The translations under genes were made by a program, and so were the position numbers. The notes beneath the pieces are model-generated. The model saw only the letters and a program-made list of their open reading frames with translations, did not search any database and was not told the origin of the DNA. Shown piece after piece: positions 16,869-24,921 of a stretch of 64,000 nt of DNA (positions are counted from its first letter, which is position 1; every line of letters begins with the position of its first letter). This stretch comes from Elusimicrobia bacterium GWA2_61_42 (GTDB taxonomy: Bacteria; Elusimicrobiota; Elusimicrobia; Elusimicrobiales; UBA9959): assembly GCA_001799615.1 (NCBI GenBank), contig MGTU01000022.1, positions 1 through 64,000 on the forward strand. Direction: 5' to 3'.

Positions 16869-17783
16869 ATGCCTTCATCAGGCGTGCTGGGCGGGAAAAG
16901 TCCAGGCCCCGGCATAGATACGAGGTCCCTGCCGGAAGGTTACGGGACGACCATGGCGGCTCTGCTGCCCAGGGACCCCAACTGGATGTTCCTTTACTGG
17001 GAAATAACCCCCAGTGTTAAGGCCGGCCTCGCGCGCGAGCACGGCGCGGATATCTTTGAGAAGTCCAGGCCGGTGGCGCGTGTTTACGACGCCAGTTTGC
17101 CCGAGGGGGACGATCCCAAGTATTTCGACACCCCCATAATGCTGGAAGCCGGCAACTGGTACGTGCACGTGCAGGAAGGCGGCCGGGCGTATTGCTGCGA
17201 ACTGGGCCTGCTCCCGCCGGACGGCGGCTTTGTGGGCATAGTTAAGAGCAACGCCTGCGCCCTGCCCCCGGGCCACGTCTCGGGCGCGATGGACGAGAAA
17301 TGGATGTCGGTCTCGCCGGATTTCGACCGCCTGCTGCAGCTTTCCGGGGTGGAGTACATCGGCAAAGGCTCGGGCGAAGTCGCCAAGTCGCTGGCCCAGC
17401 GCTGGGAGATGCTGCGGTCCGTGTTCTCCAGGGCCGCCTCCTGGGGCGTCAGTTCGCTGTCCTCGCGCGCCGCGCTGAAGGCGCCGGCGAAGGATTTCCG
17501 GCTGGCCGCCGACTGCGAAATTATCCTGTACGGGGCCACGGAGCCGGACGCCTTTGTGACCGTATCGGGGCGCAAGGTGCCGCTGAACCCGGACGGCACT
17601 TTCTCCATGCGCTTCGCGCTGCCGGACGGGGCCGTAGACCTGCCCGTCAGCGCCATGTCCGAAGACGAAACGGAACGCCGGGAAATAACTATCAGCGTGG
17701 CCAGGAGCACCGACGGCACGGCGAACGCCGCGGCCGTTAAGGCGGCAGCGGGGGAGAATACTGACGGCGGGAGGACGCGATGA
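16869..17783 (+). CDS. DUF4912-domain protein
   Basis: The 304-aa protein has the DUF4912 pattern: LPEGYGTTMAALLPRDPNWMFLYWEI near the N-terminus, RVYDAS, and GNWYVHVQEGGRAYCCELGLL. A second beta-sandwich-like part (residues ~215-285, LAADCEIILYGATEPDAFVTVSGRKVPLNPDGTFSMRF) resembles an Ig-like or carbohydrate-binding module. In other genomes DUF4912 genes sit beside GH57 branching enzymes; none is adjacent here. GGAGGAGG is a strong SD. It overlaps the next gene by 4 nt (ATGA). Confidence 0.85.
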   Translation: MPSSGVLGGKSPGPGIDTRSLPEGYGTTMAALLPRDPNWMFLYWEITPSVKAGLAREHGADIFEKSRPVARVYDASLPEGDDPKYFDTPIMLEAGNWYVHVQEGGRAYCCELGLLPPDGGFVGIVKSNACALPPGHVSGAMDEKWMSVSPDFDRLLQLSGVEYIGKGSGEVAKSLAQRWEMLRSVFSRAASWGVSSLSSRAALKAPAKDFRLAADCEIILYGATEPDAFVTVSGRKVPLNPDGTFSMRFALPDGAVDLPVSAMSEDETERREITISVARSTDGTANAAAVKAAAGENTDGGRTR

Positions 17784-18472
17784 GAGAAAAATACCTGTGG
17801 CTGGTCATAGCGGCGCTGACCGCGCTGACGCTGGGGCAGGCGTGCTATATCTACGAGTGCGGCCTGTCCGCGAAGGAGATACCGGAAAAAACTCCCGTCC
17901 AGAGCGATATGCCGCAAAAGGGCTACTCGGAAAAAGCTTCGGACGCCCAGTGGGCAGAATTCGAAAAGTGGCGGGACAGGATACACGCGGAGATCAACAG
18001 GGGTAAGCCCCTGGCGGAACGGGATTTCGACGCCTTCTTCGACGAGCGGTTCTTCTCCAGGCGGCCCAGGCCTTTCGACGAGATGGAACGGATCAGGCGG
18101 CAGATGTCGGACCTGTTCAACGCGCCGGAGAAGTCCAGTTTCGAAGAGTACTGGGAGAAATGGTTCGAGCAGAGGCTCAGGATGACCCAGTTTCGGACCG
18201 AGCTCATCAGGACCGGCCGGGAGCTGATCCTTGAGATCTACGTGCCGGGCCTGGCGGCGACGGCCGCCGATATAAATATCACCGGTGAGCGCATCAGGAT
18301 GTCTTTCAGCGCTAAAACCTCGTCCGGGGAAAAAACCGCCGGCGGTCTGATTAAAAAGGAATCTTCGCAAAACTACGTAAAGATCCTGCCCGTCCCTGCG
18401 GAAGCCGTTGCCGGCACCGGCAGGGTTGAGATATACGGCGACCGGGTGAAAATAAAATTCGAACTTAAATAA
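17780..18472 (+). CDS. Membrane-anchored Hsp20/alpha-crystallin-like protein
   Basis: The 230-aa protein has one N-terminal membrane helix (YLWLVIAALTALTLGQACYI), a long charged helical stretch (residues ~50-140), and a C-terminal beta domain resembling an alpha-crystallin domain: ELIRTGRELILEIYVPGL, INITGERIRMSFSAK, VKILPVPAEAV...GRVEIYGDRVKIKFELK. That pattern suggests a small heat-shock-type chaperone facing the periplasm. It lacks the usual C-terminal IxI tail. Coupled by ATGA to the DUF4912 gene. The family call is moderate. Confidence 0.6.
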   Translation: MREKYLWLVIAALTALTLGQACYIYECGLSAKEIPEKTPVQSDMPQKGYSEKASDAQWAEFEKWRDRIHAEINRGKPLAERDFDAFFDERFFSRRPRPFDEMERIRRQMSDLFNAPEKSSFEEYWEKWFEQRLRMTQFRTELIRTGRELILEIYVPGLAATAADINITGERIRMSFSAKTSSGEKTAGGLIKKESSQNYVKILPVPAEAVAGTGRVEIYGDRVKIKFELK

Positions 18473-18489
18473 GGCGGCGTTGACGGGTT

Positions 18490-18531
18490 GCGGGTACCGG
18501 CCGGAGCCGATACCCGCTTCTCGCGTTTTTT
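18490..18531 (+). terminator. Terminator between convergent genes
   Basis: Stem GCGGGTA/TACCCGC (18490-18496, 18511-18517), then TTCTCGCGTTTTTT. An outer TTGACGG/CCGTCAA pair reaches the end of the minus-strand gene, so it may serve both directions. Confidence 0.7.
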
Positions 18532-18535
18532 GCCG

Positions 18536-19687
18536 TCAATACCTGAGTATGGCCGCCACCGGGGCCACTCCCGGCATTTTAGACTGTTCGAGCACGTGCA
18601 CCTTGCCGCCGTGGTGCAGAGTGCGGGTGGCGCAAAGGTCCACCAGCTCGGTATCCGAAAGCTCCGGCTTGCTGTGCATGGCCAGCACGCCCAGATCCGG
18701 GTCGAACAGGCCCCAGCGCTGCGCGTTGGCCGAAACCAGCAGCGTGCCCACCTTCCCCTCCTCCGCCGCCTTCAGGATGGTTTTTATGTGGTTGGACGCC
18801 TTGGGGGTGCCCATGAGCCGCTCGTACTGCCTTACGGCGGCCAGTTCCCCGGCCTCGAAGAGCGGCTTTACCAGCTCCCAGGCCTTCTCCCTCAGCTCCT
18901 CAGGCCTCGAGCCCACGGCGCTGCCGGGCATCATCCCTACCAGGTTGGGGTAGGTGTTGGCCTTGGCGTAGATGCGGGTGAGGTAATCCACGCCCGCCAG
19001 CACCAGCGGGGCGCCGTCGCTCCTCAGCATGGAGTTAACGCCCCTGTTCACGTTATGGAAGTAAACAAGCATGTTGTCCTTGGCTTCGTCGGTATCCTCG
19101 CCGTGGCCGTGGAACATGGCGGCTTTGCCGCGGGACGCGCTGCCCTCCGTATTGCCGTGGAACTGCAGCTGTTTTTCCCTGGGGTTAAGTTCGAGCAGGT
19201 CGGTTATGCTCTTGGGCAGCTGTTTGAGGTCCACCTCCGTCACGCTGTACCGGCTGCAGTGGTAAAGCCGCAGCGAATGCTGGCTGAGCGCCAGGACGTA
19301 GAACCTGCCGTCCTCGGCGAACAGCGGCAGCACCGGCGTTACGCAGAAGTGGTCGGCCACTACCGCGAGTTCGCTGAAGTTCAGCGGCAGCGTGTAGACG
19401 CGCTTGACGTCGTGCGACAGGAAGAGAGCCAGCCCCCCGCTCTGGTACTGCCAGAACTTATGGTCTTCCAGCAGGGGCCTGGCCGGGTCCAGGAACTTCC
19501 TGGCCGCGGGCGCCCTTAATCCTCCGGCTTCCAGCTTTTTCTCGGCCTCGGCCAGGAGCTTCTTGTACTTTATGGGGTTCTGTTTCGTTTCTTCACTGCC
19601 CTTTACCGTAGGCATGAAAACAGAAACGCACGGCCCCTCCTGTTCCCGCAAAAGTTCCTCGAACCCCGATTTATTCATCAGCAGCAT
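18536..19687 (-). CDS. Bacterial archaeo-eukaryotic release factor (baeRF)-like protein
   Basis: The ORF track runs to 20674, but that extension mirrors the pirin gene. The ATG at 19687 has GGGGAGG seven bases upstream and gives 383 aa. The start CVSVFMPTVKGSEETKQNPIKYKKLLAEAEKKL matches baeRF proteins (CVSIYLPTH...I.LKNLL). A middle eRF1-like domain follows (FYVLALSQHSLRLYHC) and a C-terminal L7Ae-like domain (VGTLLVSANAQRWG...ELVDLCATRTLHHGGKVHVL). The subgroup is uncertain. These proteins are thought to act on stalled ribosomes; evidence in bacteria is thin. Divergent from pirin. Confidence 0.8.
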   Translation of the reverse strand: MLLMNKSGFEELLREQEGPCVSVFMPTVKGSEETKQNPIKYKKLLAEAEKKLEAGGLRAPAARKFLDPARPLLEDHKFWQYQSGGLALFLSHDVKRVYTLPLNFSELAVVADHFCVTPVLPLFAEDGRFYVLALSQHSLRLYHCSRYSVTEVDLKQLPKSITDLLELNPREKQLQFHGNTEGSASRGKAAMFHGHGEDTDEAKDNMLVYFHNVNRGVNSMLRSDGAPLVLAGVDYLTRIYAKANTYPNLVGMMPGSAVGSRPEELREKAWELVKPLFEAGELAAVRQYERLMGTPKASNHIKTILKAAEEGKVGTLLVSANAQRWGLFDPDLGVLAMHSKPELSDTELVDLCATRTLHHGGKVHVLEQSKMPGVAPVAAILRY

Positions 19688-19882
19688 ATGATTACCTCCC
19701 CGTTCGTTTTTAGACAAAGGGATTACAAAAGAAAGCTCAAGATATGCGCAGTCCCCTACCCAAGGGTGAGCATACAATATTTTACTTGCGCAAGTGAACA
19801 GGACTTTTTTTTGATATTCTATGTACAGAGGCCGCCGCATCAGCCGCAAGCGGAGAGGCAGGCCCCGGGAGCCGGAACTATT

Positions 19883-20728
19883 ATGAAAATAAGAAAGATC
19901 AAGACCGTCATAGAGGGGAACTGGGTGGTGGAGGGCGCCGGGGTAAAACTGAAGCGGATCTTCGGCTTCGGGGATACGGCCCTGACCGACCCTTTCCTGC
20001 TGCTGGATAATTTCGGGTCGGCCGACCCGGCCGACTATATAGCCGGCTTCCCCTGGCACCCGCACCGCGGCATGGAGACCATTACCTATATGATAGAGGG
20101 CGAAGTGGCGCACGGCGATTCCCTCGGGAATGCCGGGGTGATCAAGTCCGGCCAGGTGCAGTGGATGACGGCCGGCTCCGGCATAGTCCACCAGGAGATG
20201 CCGAAGGCCTGCGCGGGAACCATGCAGGGGTTCCAGCTCTGGGCCAACCTGCCCAAAAAGCACAAGATGACGCGCCCCAGCTACCGCGACATAAAGGCGG
20301 AAAGCATTCCCGAGGTGAAAGGGCCCGGCTACAAGATAAAGGTGATCTGCGGCGAGTATGGCGGAATTAAAGGCCCCGCGCAGGATATCGTGATAGAGCC
20401 CTGGTTCTTCGACGTTACGGTCGACGCGGGCGCGGCATTCGCGCTGAACGTGCGGCCGGAAGACAACGTGCTGGCCTGCGTGTTCGAGGGGCAAGGCTGG
20501 TTCGACGAGGAGAAAAAGCGGGCGGTGGGGCCCGGGCAGCTGGCGGTAATGGACGAGGGCGACACCCTGGCCTGCGCGGCTTCTTCCGAAGGCCTGCGCT
20601 TCATGCTGATCGCGGGGCGTCCCCTGAAAGAGCCCGTGGCCTGGCGCGGGCCCATAGTGATGAACACCGAGCACGAACTGAAAGTGGCCTTCGACGAATA
20701 CCGCAAGGGCACCTTCCTGAAAAGATAA
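19883..20728 (+). CDS. Pirin family protein
   Basis: The track ORF begins at 19688, but the first pirin-like residues are MKIRKIKTVIEGNWVVEGAG from the ATG at 19883, giving 281 aa. The N-terminal cupin carries the metal ligands: HPHRGMETITYMIEG (two His) and TAGSGIVHQEMP (His and Glu). The C-terminal cupin starts near KVICGEYGG. Pirins are iron-binding quercetinase-like or redox-sensing proteins; the substrate cannot be told. Shares a 195-bp divergent region with the baeRF gene; a TATTCT box near 19818 may be its promoter. Confidence 0.93.
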   Translation: MKIRKIKTVIEGNWVVEGAGVKLKRIFGFGDTALTDPFLLLDNFGSADPADYIAGFPWHPHRGMETITYMIEGEVAHGDSLGNAGVIKSGQVQWMTAGSGIVHQEMPKACAGTMQGFQLWANLPKKHKMTRPSYRDIKAESIPEVKGPGYKIKVICGEYGGIKGPAQDIVIEPWFFDVTVDAGAAFALNVRPEDNVLACVFEGQGWFDEEKKRAVGPGQLAVMDEGDTLACAASSEGLRFMLIAGRPLKEPVAWRGPIVMNTEHELKVAFDEYRKGTFLKR

Positions 20729-20734
20729 TTCCGG

Positions 20735-21142
20735 TTAGCGCAGGGCCAGGCCTTTGTAGATCCAGCCCACGTCGGTCTTTAACAGCAGCAGCGCGCCTTT
20801 TATCAATTCCCGGCGCCCTGCCTTGGGGCCGCTGCCCAGCCTGGAGGAAATATATTCCAGCTTGGCCAGGTAAGCCTGCGTGTCGCGCGGCCCGCCTTTC
20901 AGGGCGGCCGCTTCCTCCAGGGTCAGCCATTTTACCTCGCTTTCAAAATACAGCAGCACCCCGCGGCCTTCCGGCAGGTCCTGCTCCGTAGTCCTGACTT
21001 CTTTGAAGGCGAGCAGTTCTCCCACGCATTCCAGGTCTTTTTTCAGCCCGTTTTCAGCGGCGCTGGAGGCCGGTCCGGTAAATTGACAGCCGCCAAGGCA
21101 CAGCAGGGCCGCGAAGGCGGCCGGCAAAAACATAGTTTTCAT
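20735..21142 (-). CDS. Small lipoprotein, unrecognised
   Basis: The 135-aa protein has a lipoprotein signal (MKTMFLPAAFAALLCLGGC). The mature part is alpha-helical and charged (ECVGELLAFKEVRTTEQDL, KWLTLEEAAALKGG) and ends GWIYKGLALR. I do not recognise a family. It converges on pirin with a six-base gap and lies downstream of the trypsin-like gene, but a terminator separates them. Confidence 0.7.
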   Translation of the reverse strand: MKTMFLPAAFAALLCLGGCQFTGPASSAAENGLKKDLECVGELLAFKEVRTTEQDLPEGRGVLLYFESEVKWLTLEEAAALKGGPRDTQAYLAKLEYISSRLGSGPKAGRRELIKGALLLLKTDVGWIYKGLALR

Positions 21143-21191
21143 TTATCCCCCAAACCTTTAAAGAGATTAATATTTTTTAAGGCCGGCATGC

Positions 21192-21220
21192 AAATAAAAA
21201 ACCCCGCCTGCGCGGGGTTT
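21192..21220 (-). terminator. Terminator of the trypsin-like gene
   Basis: Read on the minus strand: stem AAACCCCGC/GCGGGGTTT with a GCAG loop, then TTTTATTTG. Confidence 0.88.
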
Positions 21221-21243
21221 CTTATTCAGCCGGTTTTAACGGC

Positions 21244-22266
21244 TTAGAACTGTATCCTGCGGGCCAGCGCTTCGTCGGCGGAGGGAACCTGCTCTACCGT
21301 TACGCCCTTGGTTTCCATTTCCGCGGCCTTGTAGGAGCCGATCTCCGGGATGTATTTCTTCAGCATGGAGATCTTGGTGACGGCCTCGCCTTTGCCCTCG
21401 GCCTGGCCCACGCGCGCCTGCGCCTTGCAGCCGGCGGGGGTGGCCACGAAGTCCGTGCCGCCGCGCACCAGGATGCCCTCTATAAGGTTGGTGCGGGTAT
21501 TGAACACCGCGGAGCCCGAGTTGCCGCCGAAAGTGTCCAGGTCGGTGGTGAAGAAGGCTTTGGGGCCGGCGTCGCGCACGGTGGCGTTGCCGGCCACTTT
21601 AAGCGGCAGGCCCACGGGGTGCCCTATTACGAAGATCTGGGCGCCGTTGTCGATGCCGTCGCGGTTGACGGGCAGGGGCTTGCGGCCTTCCACTTTGCGG
21701 TCCAGCTGCACCAGCGCGTAGTCGGGGCCGGCTTTGTTAAGCAGGGCGCCCAGGATGGCGAGGCCGGTGCCGATGATGCCGGAGCCCTGCTTGTCCAGGT
21801 CGCGCTTGATGATGCGCTTGCAGCCGTAAATGTCCTTGGCTTTTACGGCCGTGCGGGCTTCGCCGCCCTCTTTATCGATATTGAAGCCGAAAACGAACCT
21901 GGTATCGGCGCACTTGGCTTCGTCGGTTATGCAGTGGCCGGCGGTCATCACTATGTCCTCGCCTACCAGCGTGCCCGAACAGAAGGCGCCGATGGGCTGC
22001 TCGCGGAATTTTTCGCCGGGACAGAGGTCCAGGGCGTCGCCGAAGCTCATGGTGGCCAGCTTGAACTCGCCGCCGTCGAACTTCACCTGCTGCGAGGGCC
22101 AGAGGGAAACAACCGAGTCGGAAAGAACGCGCATGCCGGCGGAAGCTTCAAAGTAGTCCAGGCGGTCGTCGTTGCCGTAGATGCTCTTGGCGCCGGCGTT
22201 CGCCAGCGAGGGCAGCACTACCGCCGCGGCCGCCAGCATCGAAATGGATTTGAAAAGTTTGTTCAT
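21244..22266 (-). CDS. Secreted trypsin-like serine protease (S1 family)
   Basis: The 340-aa protein has a signal peptide (MNKLFKSISMLAAAAVVLPSLANA). The catalytic triad is in FCSGTLVGEDIVMTAGHC (His), GPDYALVQLDR (Asp) and DTFGGNSGSAVFN (Ser). The oxyanion GNSGS context fits V8/glutamyl-endopeptidase-like S1B proteases better than trypsin. A C-terminal ~60 aa tail (ISMLKKYIPEIGSYKAAEM...) is family-unknown. SD GGAGG precedes the ATG. Monocistronic with its own terminator. Confidence 0.9.
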   Translation of the reverse strand: MNKLFKSISMLAAAAVVLPSLANAGAKSIYGNDDRLDYFEASAGMRVLSDSVVSLWPSQQVKFDGGEFKLATMSFGDALDLCPGEKFREQPIGAFCSGTLVGEDIVMTAGHCITDEAKCADTRFVFGFNIDKEGGEARTAVKAKDIYGCKRIIKRDLDKQGSGIIGTGLAILGALLNKAGPDYALVQLDRKVEGRKPLPVNRDGIDNGAQIFVIGHPVGLPLKVAGNATVRDAGPKAFFTTDLDTFGGNSGSAVFNTRTNLIEGILVRGGTDFVATPAGCKAQARVGQAEGKGEAVTKISMLKKYIPEIGSYKAAEMETKGVTVEQVPSADEALARRIQF

Positions 22267-22417
22267 AAGGCCTCCTGTATTCTGCTAGGTATGTTATACC
22301 CTTATAAAGCGGCGGCGGCAAAGGCCCAAGGGCCCTTTATCTTATAGGTCTAATGGCCGCCGTTGTCCGCTGACGGAGAGGTTTTATATACTGAAGCGGG
22401 GGGACAAGGAGTTTTCA

Positions 22418-22984
22418 ATGAACAAGAATATCCTTATAGCGGTACTGGCGCTGGCGGGCGGCGGCTGGTATCTCCACAGCAGGGGCGGGGTAAGTACCGG
22501 GACGGTGAACGCGGAAGGGGTTTACTCCGACAGCGCCAAGGGCTTCGCGCTGTCTTTCCCGGGCGGCTGGAAAAAAGCCGAAGAAAAAGATATTTCCCCG
22601 GAGAACGGCTTTACGTTCAGGCCCCCCGAGTCGGACCGCAAATCCAGCCTGGTAATGGTGGGGCCGGGGCCGGACAAGGCCGTGGTCTTCCTGCGGCAGA
22701 CAAAACAGGCGGAAGCCGACATGAAAACCTTTGCCGTCAAGTCCCTGCGCGGGCTGCACGCGGCGGGCGTGATGGGCACCGCTTACCGCGAAGGCGCGGC
22801 GGAAGGCCGGCGGCTGCCGCGCATAAAAGCGGACAACGTCACTCCCGCCGGCGGCCTGTTCCACGTGACTTTTTTCCCCGCCGGCGGTTCCGTCTTTATG
22901 CTGATCTCGGTGGGGGAAAAGGGCTTCAGCCCAAACCTGCTGGAGCAGTTCGAATGGATCGCCGATTCGGCGCGGCGCATATAA
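22418..22984 (+). CDS. Membrane-anchored PsbP/DUF1795-like small protein
   Basis: The 188-aa protein has an N-terminal hydrophobic anchor (ILIAVLALAGGGWYL). The rest reads like a PsbP-type fold: YSDSAKGFALSFPGGWKKAEE, FTFRPPESDRKSSLVMVGPG, and a final helix NLLEQFEWIADSARRI. Such proteins often sit at the cell surface; their role is unclear. A TATACT box near 22390 and SD AAGGAG support expression. A terminator follows. Confidence 0.6.
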   Translation: MNKNILIAVLALAGGGWYLHSRGGVSTGTVNAEGVYSDSAKGFALSFPGGWKKAEEKDISPENGFTFRPPESDRKSSLVMVGPGPDKAVVFLRQTKQAEADMKTFAVKSLRGLHAAGVMGTAYREGAAEGRRLPRIKADNVTPAGGLFHVTFFPAGGSVFMLISVGEKGFSPNLLEQFEWIADSARRI

Positions 22985-22990
22985 AGCCGG

Positions 22991-23017
22991 TCCGCCGCGG
23001 ATTTGGCGGGGGTTTTT
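22991..23017 (+). terminator. Terminator before the zapB-like gene
   Basis: Stem TCCGCC/GGCGGG with loop GCGGATTT and then GGTTTTT. Confidence 0.7.
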
Positions 23018-23019
23018 AC

Positions 23020-23025
23020 TATAAT
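23020..23025 (+). promoter_or_regulatory. -10 box of the zapBA-rarA-xseAB operon
   Basis: A perfect TATAAT lies six bases before the ATG at 23032, with no SD between. A leaderless transcript is predicted. It overlaps the T-run of the preceding terminator. Confidence 0.6.
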
Positions 23026-23031
23026 TAATGC

Positions 23032-23298
23032 ATGCACAGCCGCATAAAACGCCTTGAGGAACTGGCCAACAGCGCCACCGGACTTATTGCGCGCCTCAAA
23101 GAGGAGAACGAGGTGCTCAAAGGACAGGTGCAGCTGCTCAGCGCCGCGCGCAATAAAGCCGCCTCCAATACGGCCGCCGCCCGCGAACTGGCGGAGTTCA
23201 GGACCAAGGTGAAGCGCCGCCTGGAGCGCATCTGCGCCAGGATAGAGAAGGCCAACGACCTGCAGCCCGGCCTGTTCGAGGAAGAAGATGAGCGATAA
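23032..23298 (+). CDS. ZapB-like coiled-coil protein
   Basis: The 88-aa protein is almost wholly coiled coil: RIKRLEELANSATGLIARLKEENEVLKGQVQLL with heptad Leu/Ile, then ELAEFRTKVKRRLERICARIEKA. Its last codons overlap the zapA start. Size, heptads and the zapA neighbour suggest a ZapB-like partner for the division ring; sequence alone would not prove it. It is the first gene of a five-gene operon. Confidence 0.65.
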   Translation: MHSRIKRLEELANSATGLIARLKEENEVLKGQVQLLSAARNKAASNTAAARELAEFRTKVKRRLERICARIEKANDLQPGLFEEEDER

Positions 23299-23587
23299 CG
23301 ATTTTGAAGCGAAGGTGCGCGGCCGCAATATGAAGTTCCCGGCCGTGGACGGCCTTATGGAAATAGAGGTGCGGACCATCATAGGCCAGGTGGAGGATAA
23401 GATAGCCGCTATAGAGGAAAAGCTCAAGATCGCGGACACCTCCAAGATCGCGATACTGGCCGCTTACGATTTCGCGGTGGAGCTTTACAACCTGAAGCAG
23501 AAGTCCGAAACCAACCTGGAGGCGGATTCCAAGAAGATCGACGAGGTCGTCGCCCGCCTTGAAAGGTCCCTGGAAAAAGAAGAATAG
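23288..23587 (+). CDS. zapA: ZapA-like cell division protein
   Basis: The 99-aa protein fits ZapA: an N-terminal beta part (FEAKVRGRNMKFPAVDG), then helix EVRTIIGQVEDKIAAIEEKL and DTSKIAILAAYDFAVELYNLK, the segment that is DT.k.avlAALnia.EL in ZapA, and a C-terminal coiled coil. ZapA bundles FtsZ at the septum. It overlaps the coiled-coil gene by 11 nt; rarA starts 2 nt after its stop. Confidence 0.8.
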   Translation: MSDNDFEAKVRGRNMKFPAVDGLMEIEVRTIIGQVEDKIAAIEEKLKIADTSKIAILAAYDFAVELYNLKQKSETNLEADSKKIDEVVARLERSLEKEE

Positions 23588-23589
23588 CC

Positions 23590-24921
23590 ATGCCGGACTC
23601 CCTTTTCGACGAGAAGCCCGCCGCGCCCGAACCCGAGGGCGGCCCGGCCTACGCCCCTTTGGCCGCGCGCCTCGCCCCCAGGGACCTGGCCGAGTTCTCC
23701 GGGCAGGAGCATATCCTCGGCCCCGGCAAGCTGCTGCGCCGCGCCATAGAATCGGACAATCTCAAGTCCGCCGTGTTCTTCGGCCCTCCCGGGGCCGGCA
23801 AGACCGCCCTGGCCCGCTACATCGCCTCGCGCGCCAACGCCAAGACCTTCGACCTGAACGCCGTGATGGCCGGCGTGGCCGACCTGAAAAAGATCATAGA
23901 GTTCTCCCGCGGCCTGGGCAGCGGCCTGGCGCAGAACCAGCGCGTGCTGCTGGTCCTCGACGAGATCCACCATTTCAACCGCACCCAGCAGGACGTGCTG
24001 CTGCCCTCCGTGGAAAAAGGCGAGATCATCCTTATCGGCATGACGACGGAGAACCCTTTTTTCTATATCAACCAGGCGCTGCTGTCCCGGTTCATCGTGG
24101 TGGAGTTCAAGCAGCTGAAGGTGGAGCACCTTTCCGAGATCTTCGACCGCGCGCTGACCCACGAGGCGGGGCTCAAGGCCCTGAAGCCCGAGGTCACTCC
24201 CGAGGCGAAGCGCTACCTTATCGAGAATTCCTCCGGCGACGCGCGCCGCCTGTTGAACGCCCTGGAGCTGGCCGTCGTTACCACCACGCCCGGCGCCGAC
24301 GGGCGGCGGCTTATCGACGAGGCGGTGGCCCGGGAATCCATCCAGCGCCGCAGCCTGCGCTACGACCGCAGCTCGGACGAGCATTACGACCATATCTCCG
24401 CTTTCATAAAGTCCATGCGCGGCTCGGACCCCGACGCCGCCGTCTACTGGCTGGCCAAGATGCTGGAAGCCGGCGAGGACCCCCGCTTTGTGGCGCGGCG
24501 CATCCTGATCTGCGCTTCCGAGGACGTGGGCAACGCCAACCCCATGGCGCTGGTGATGGCGCAGAGCGCTTTTAATTCGGCCGAGGTGCTGGGCATGCCC
24601 GAGGCCAGGATCGTCCTGGCGCAGGCCGCCATCTACGTGGCCAGCTCGCCCAAGTCCAACGCCTCGTACCTGGCCGTCGGAGAGGCGCAGGCGGAGGTGA
24701 ACGGCGGCGTGGAACGCGAAGTCCCCAACCACCTGCGCGACGCCTCCAAGGACGGCAAAGCCCTGGGGCACGGCAAAGGGTACAGGTACCCGCACGATTT
24801 CGAAGGGCATTATGTGAAGCAGGAATACATGCCGGACCCGAAGATCTTCTACCGGCCCTCTGACCAGGGCTTCGAGATAGAGATCGGCAAGCGCCTGAAG
24901 CGGCTGCGGGGCGACAAATGA
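23590..24921 (+). CDS. rarA: Replication-associated recombination protein A (AAA+ ATPase)
   Basis: The 443-aa protein has the RarA/MgsA layout: PLAARLAPRDLAEFSGQEHILG at the start, Walker A GPPGAGKTALARYIA (~residues 59-73), Walker B VLLVLDEIHHFN, sensor 1 GMTTENPFF, and sensor 2 NSSGDARRLLNALE. The C-terminal part has the tetramer domain (YDRSSDEHYDHISAFIKSMRGSDPDAA, EDVGNANP). RarA acts at stalled forks. Its stop overlaps xseA by 4 nt. Confidence 0.96.
   Translation: MPDSLFDEKPAAPEPEGGPAYAPLAARLAPRDLAEFSGQEHILGPGKLLRRAIESDNLKSAVFFGPPGAGKTALARYIASRANAKTFDLNAVMAGVADLKKIIEFSRGLGSGLAQNQRVLLVLDEIHHFNRTQQDVLLPSVEKGEIILIGMTTENPFFYINQALLSRFIVVEFKQLKVEHLSEIFDRALTHEAGLKALKPEVTPEAKRYLIENSSGDARRLLNALELAVVTTTPGADGRRLIDEAVARESIQRRSLRYDRSSDEHYDHISAFIKSMRGSDPDAAVYWLAKMLEAGEDPRFVARRILICASEDVGNANPMALVMAQSAFNSAEVLGMPEARIVLAQAAIYVASSPKSNASYLAVGEAQAEVNGGVEREVPNHLRDASKDGKALGHGKGYRYPHDFEGHYVKQEYMPDPKIFYRPSDQGFEIEIGKRLKRLRGDK

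Noticed and set aside
19688-20674. Long N-terminal extension of the minus-strand baeRF ORF
   Set aside because: The extension mirrors pirin, and a GGGGAGG ribosome site marks the start at 19687.
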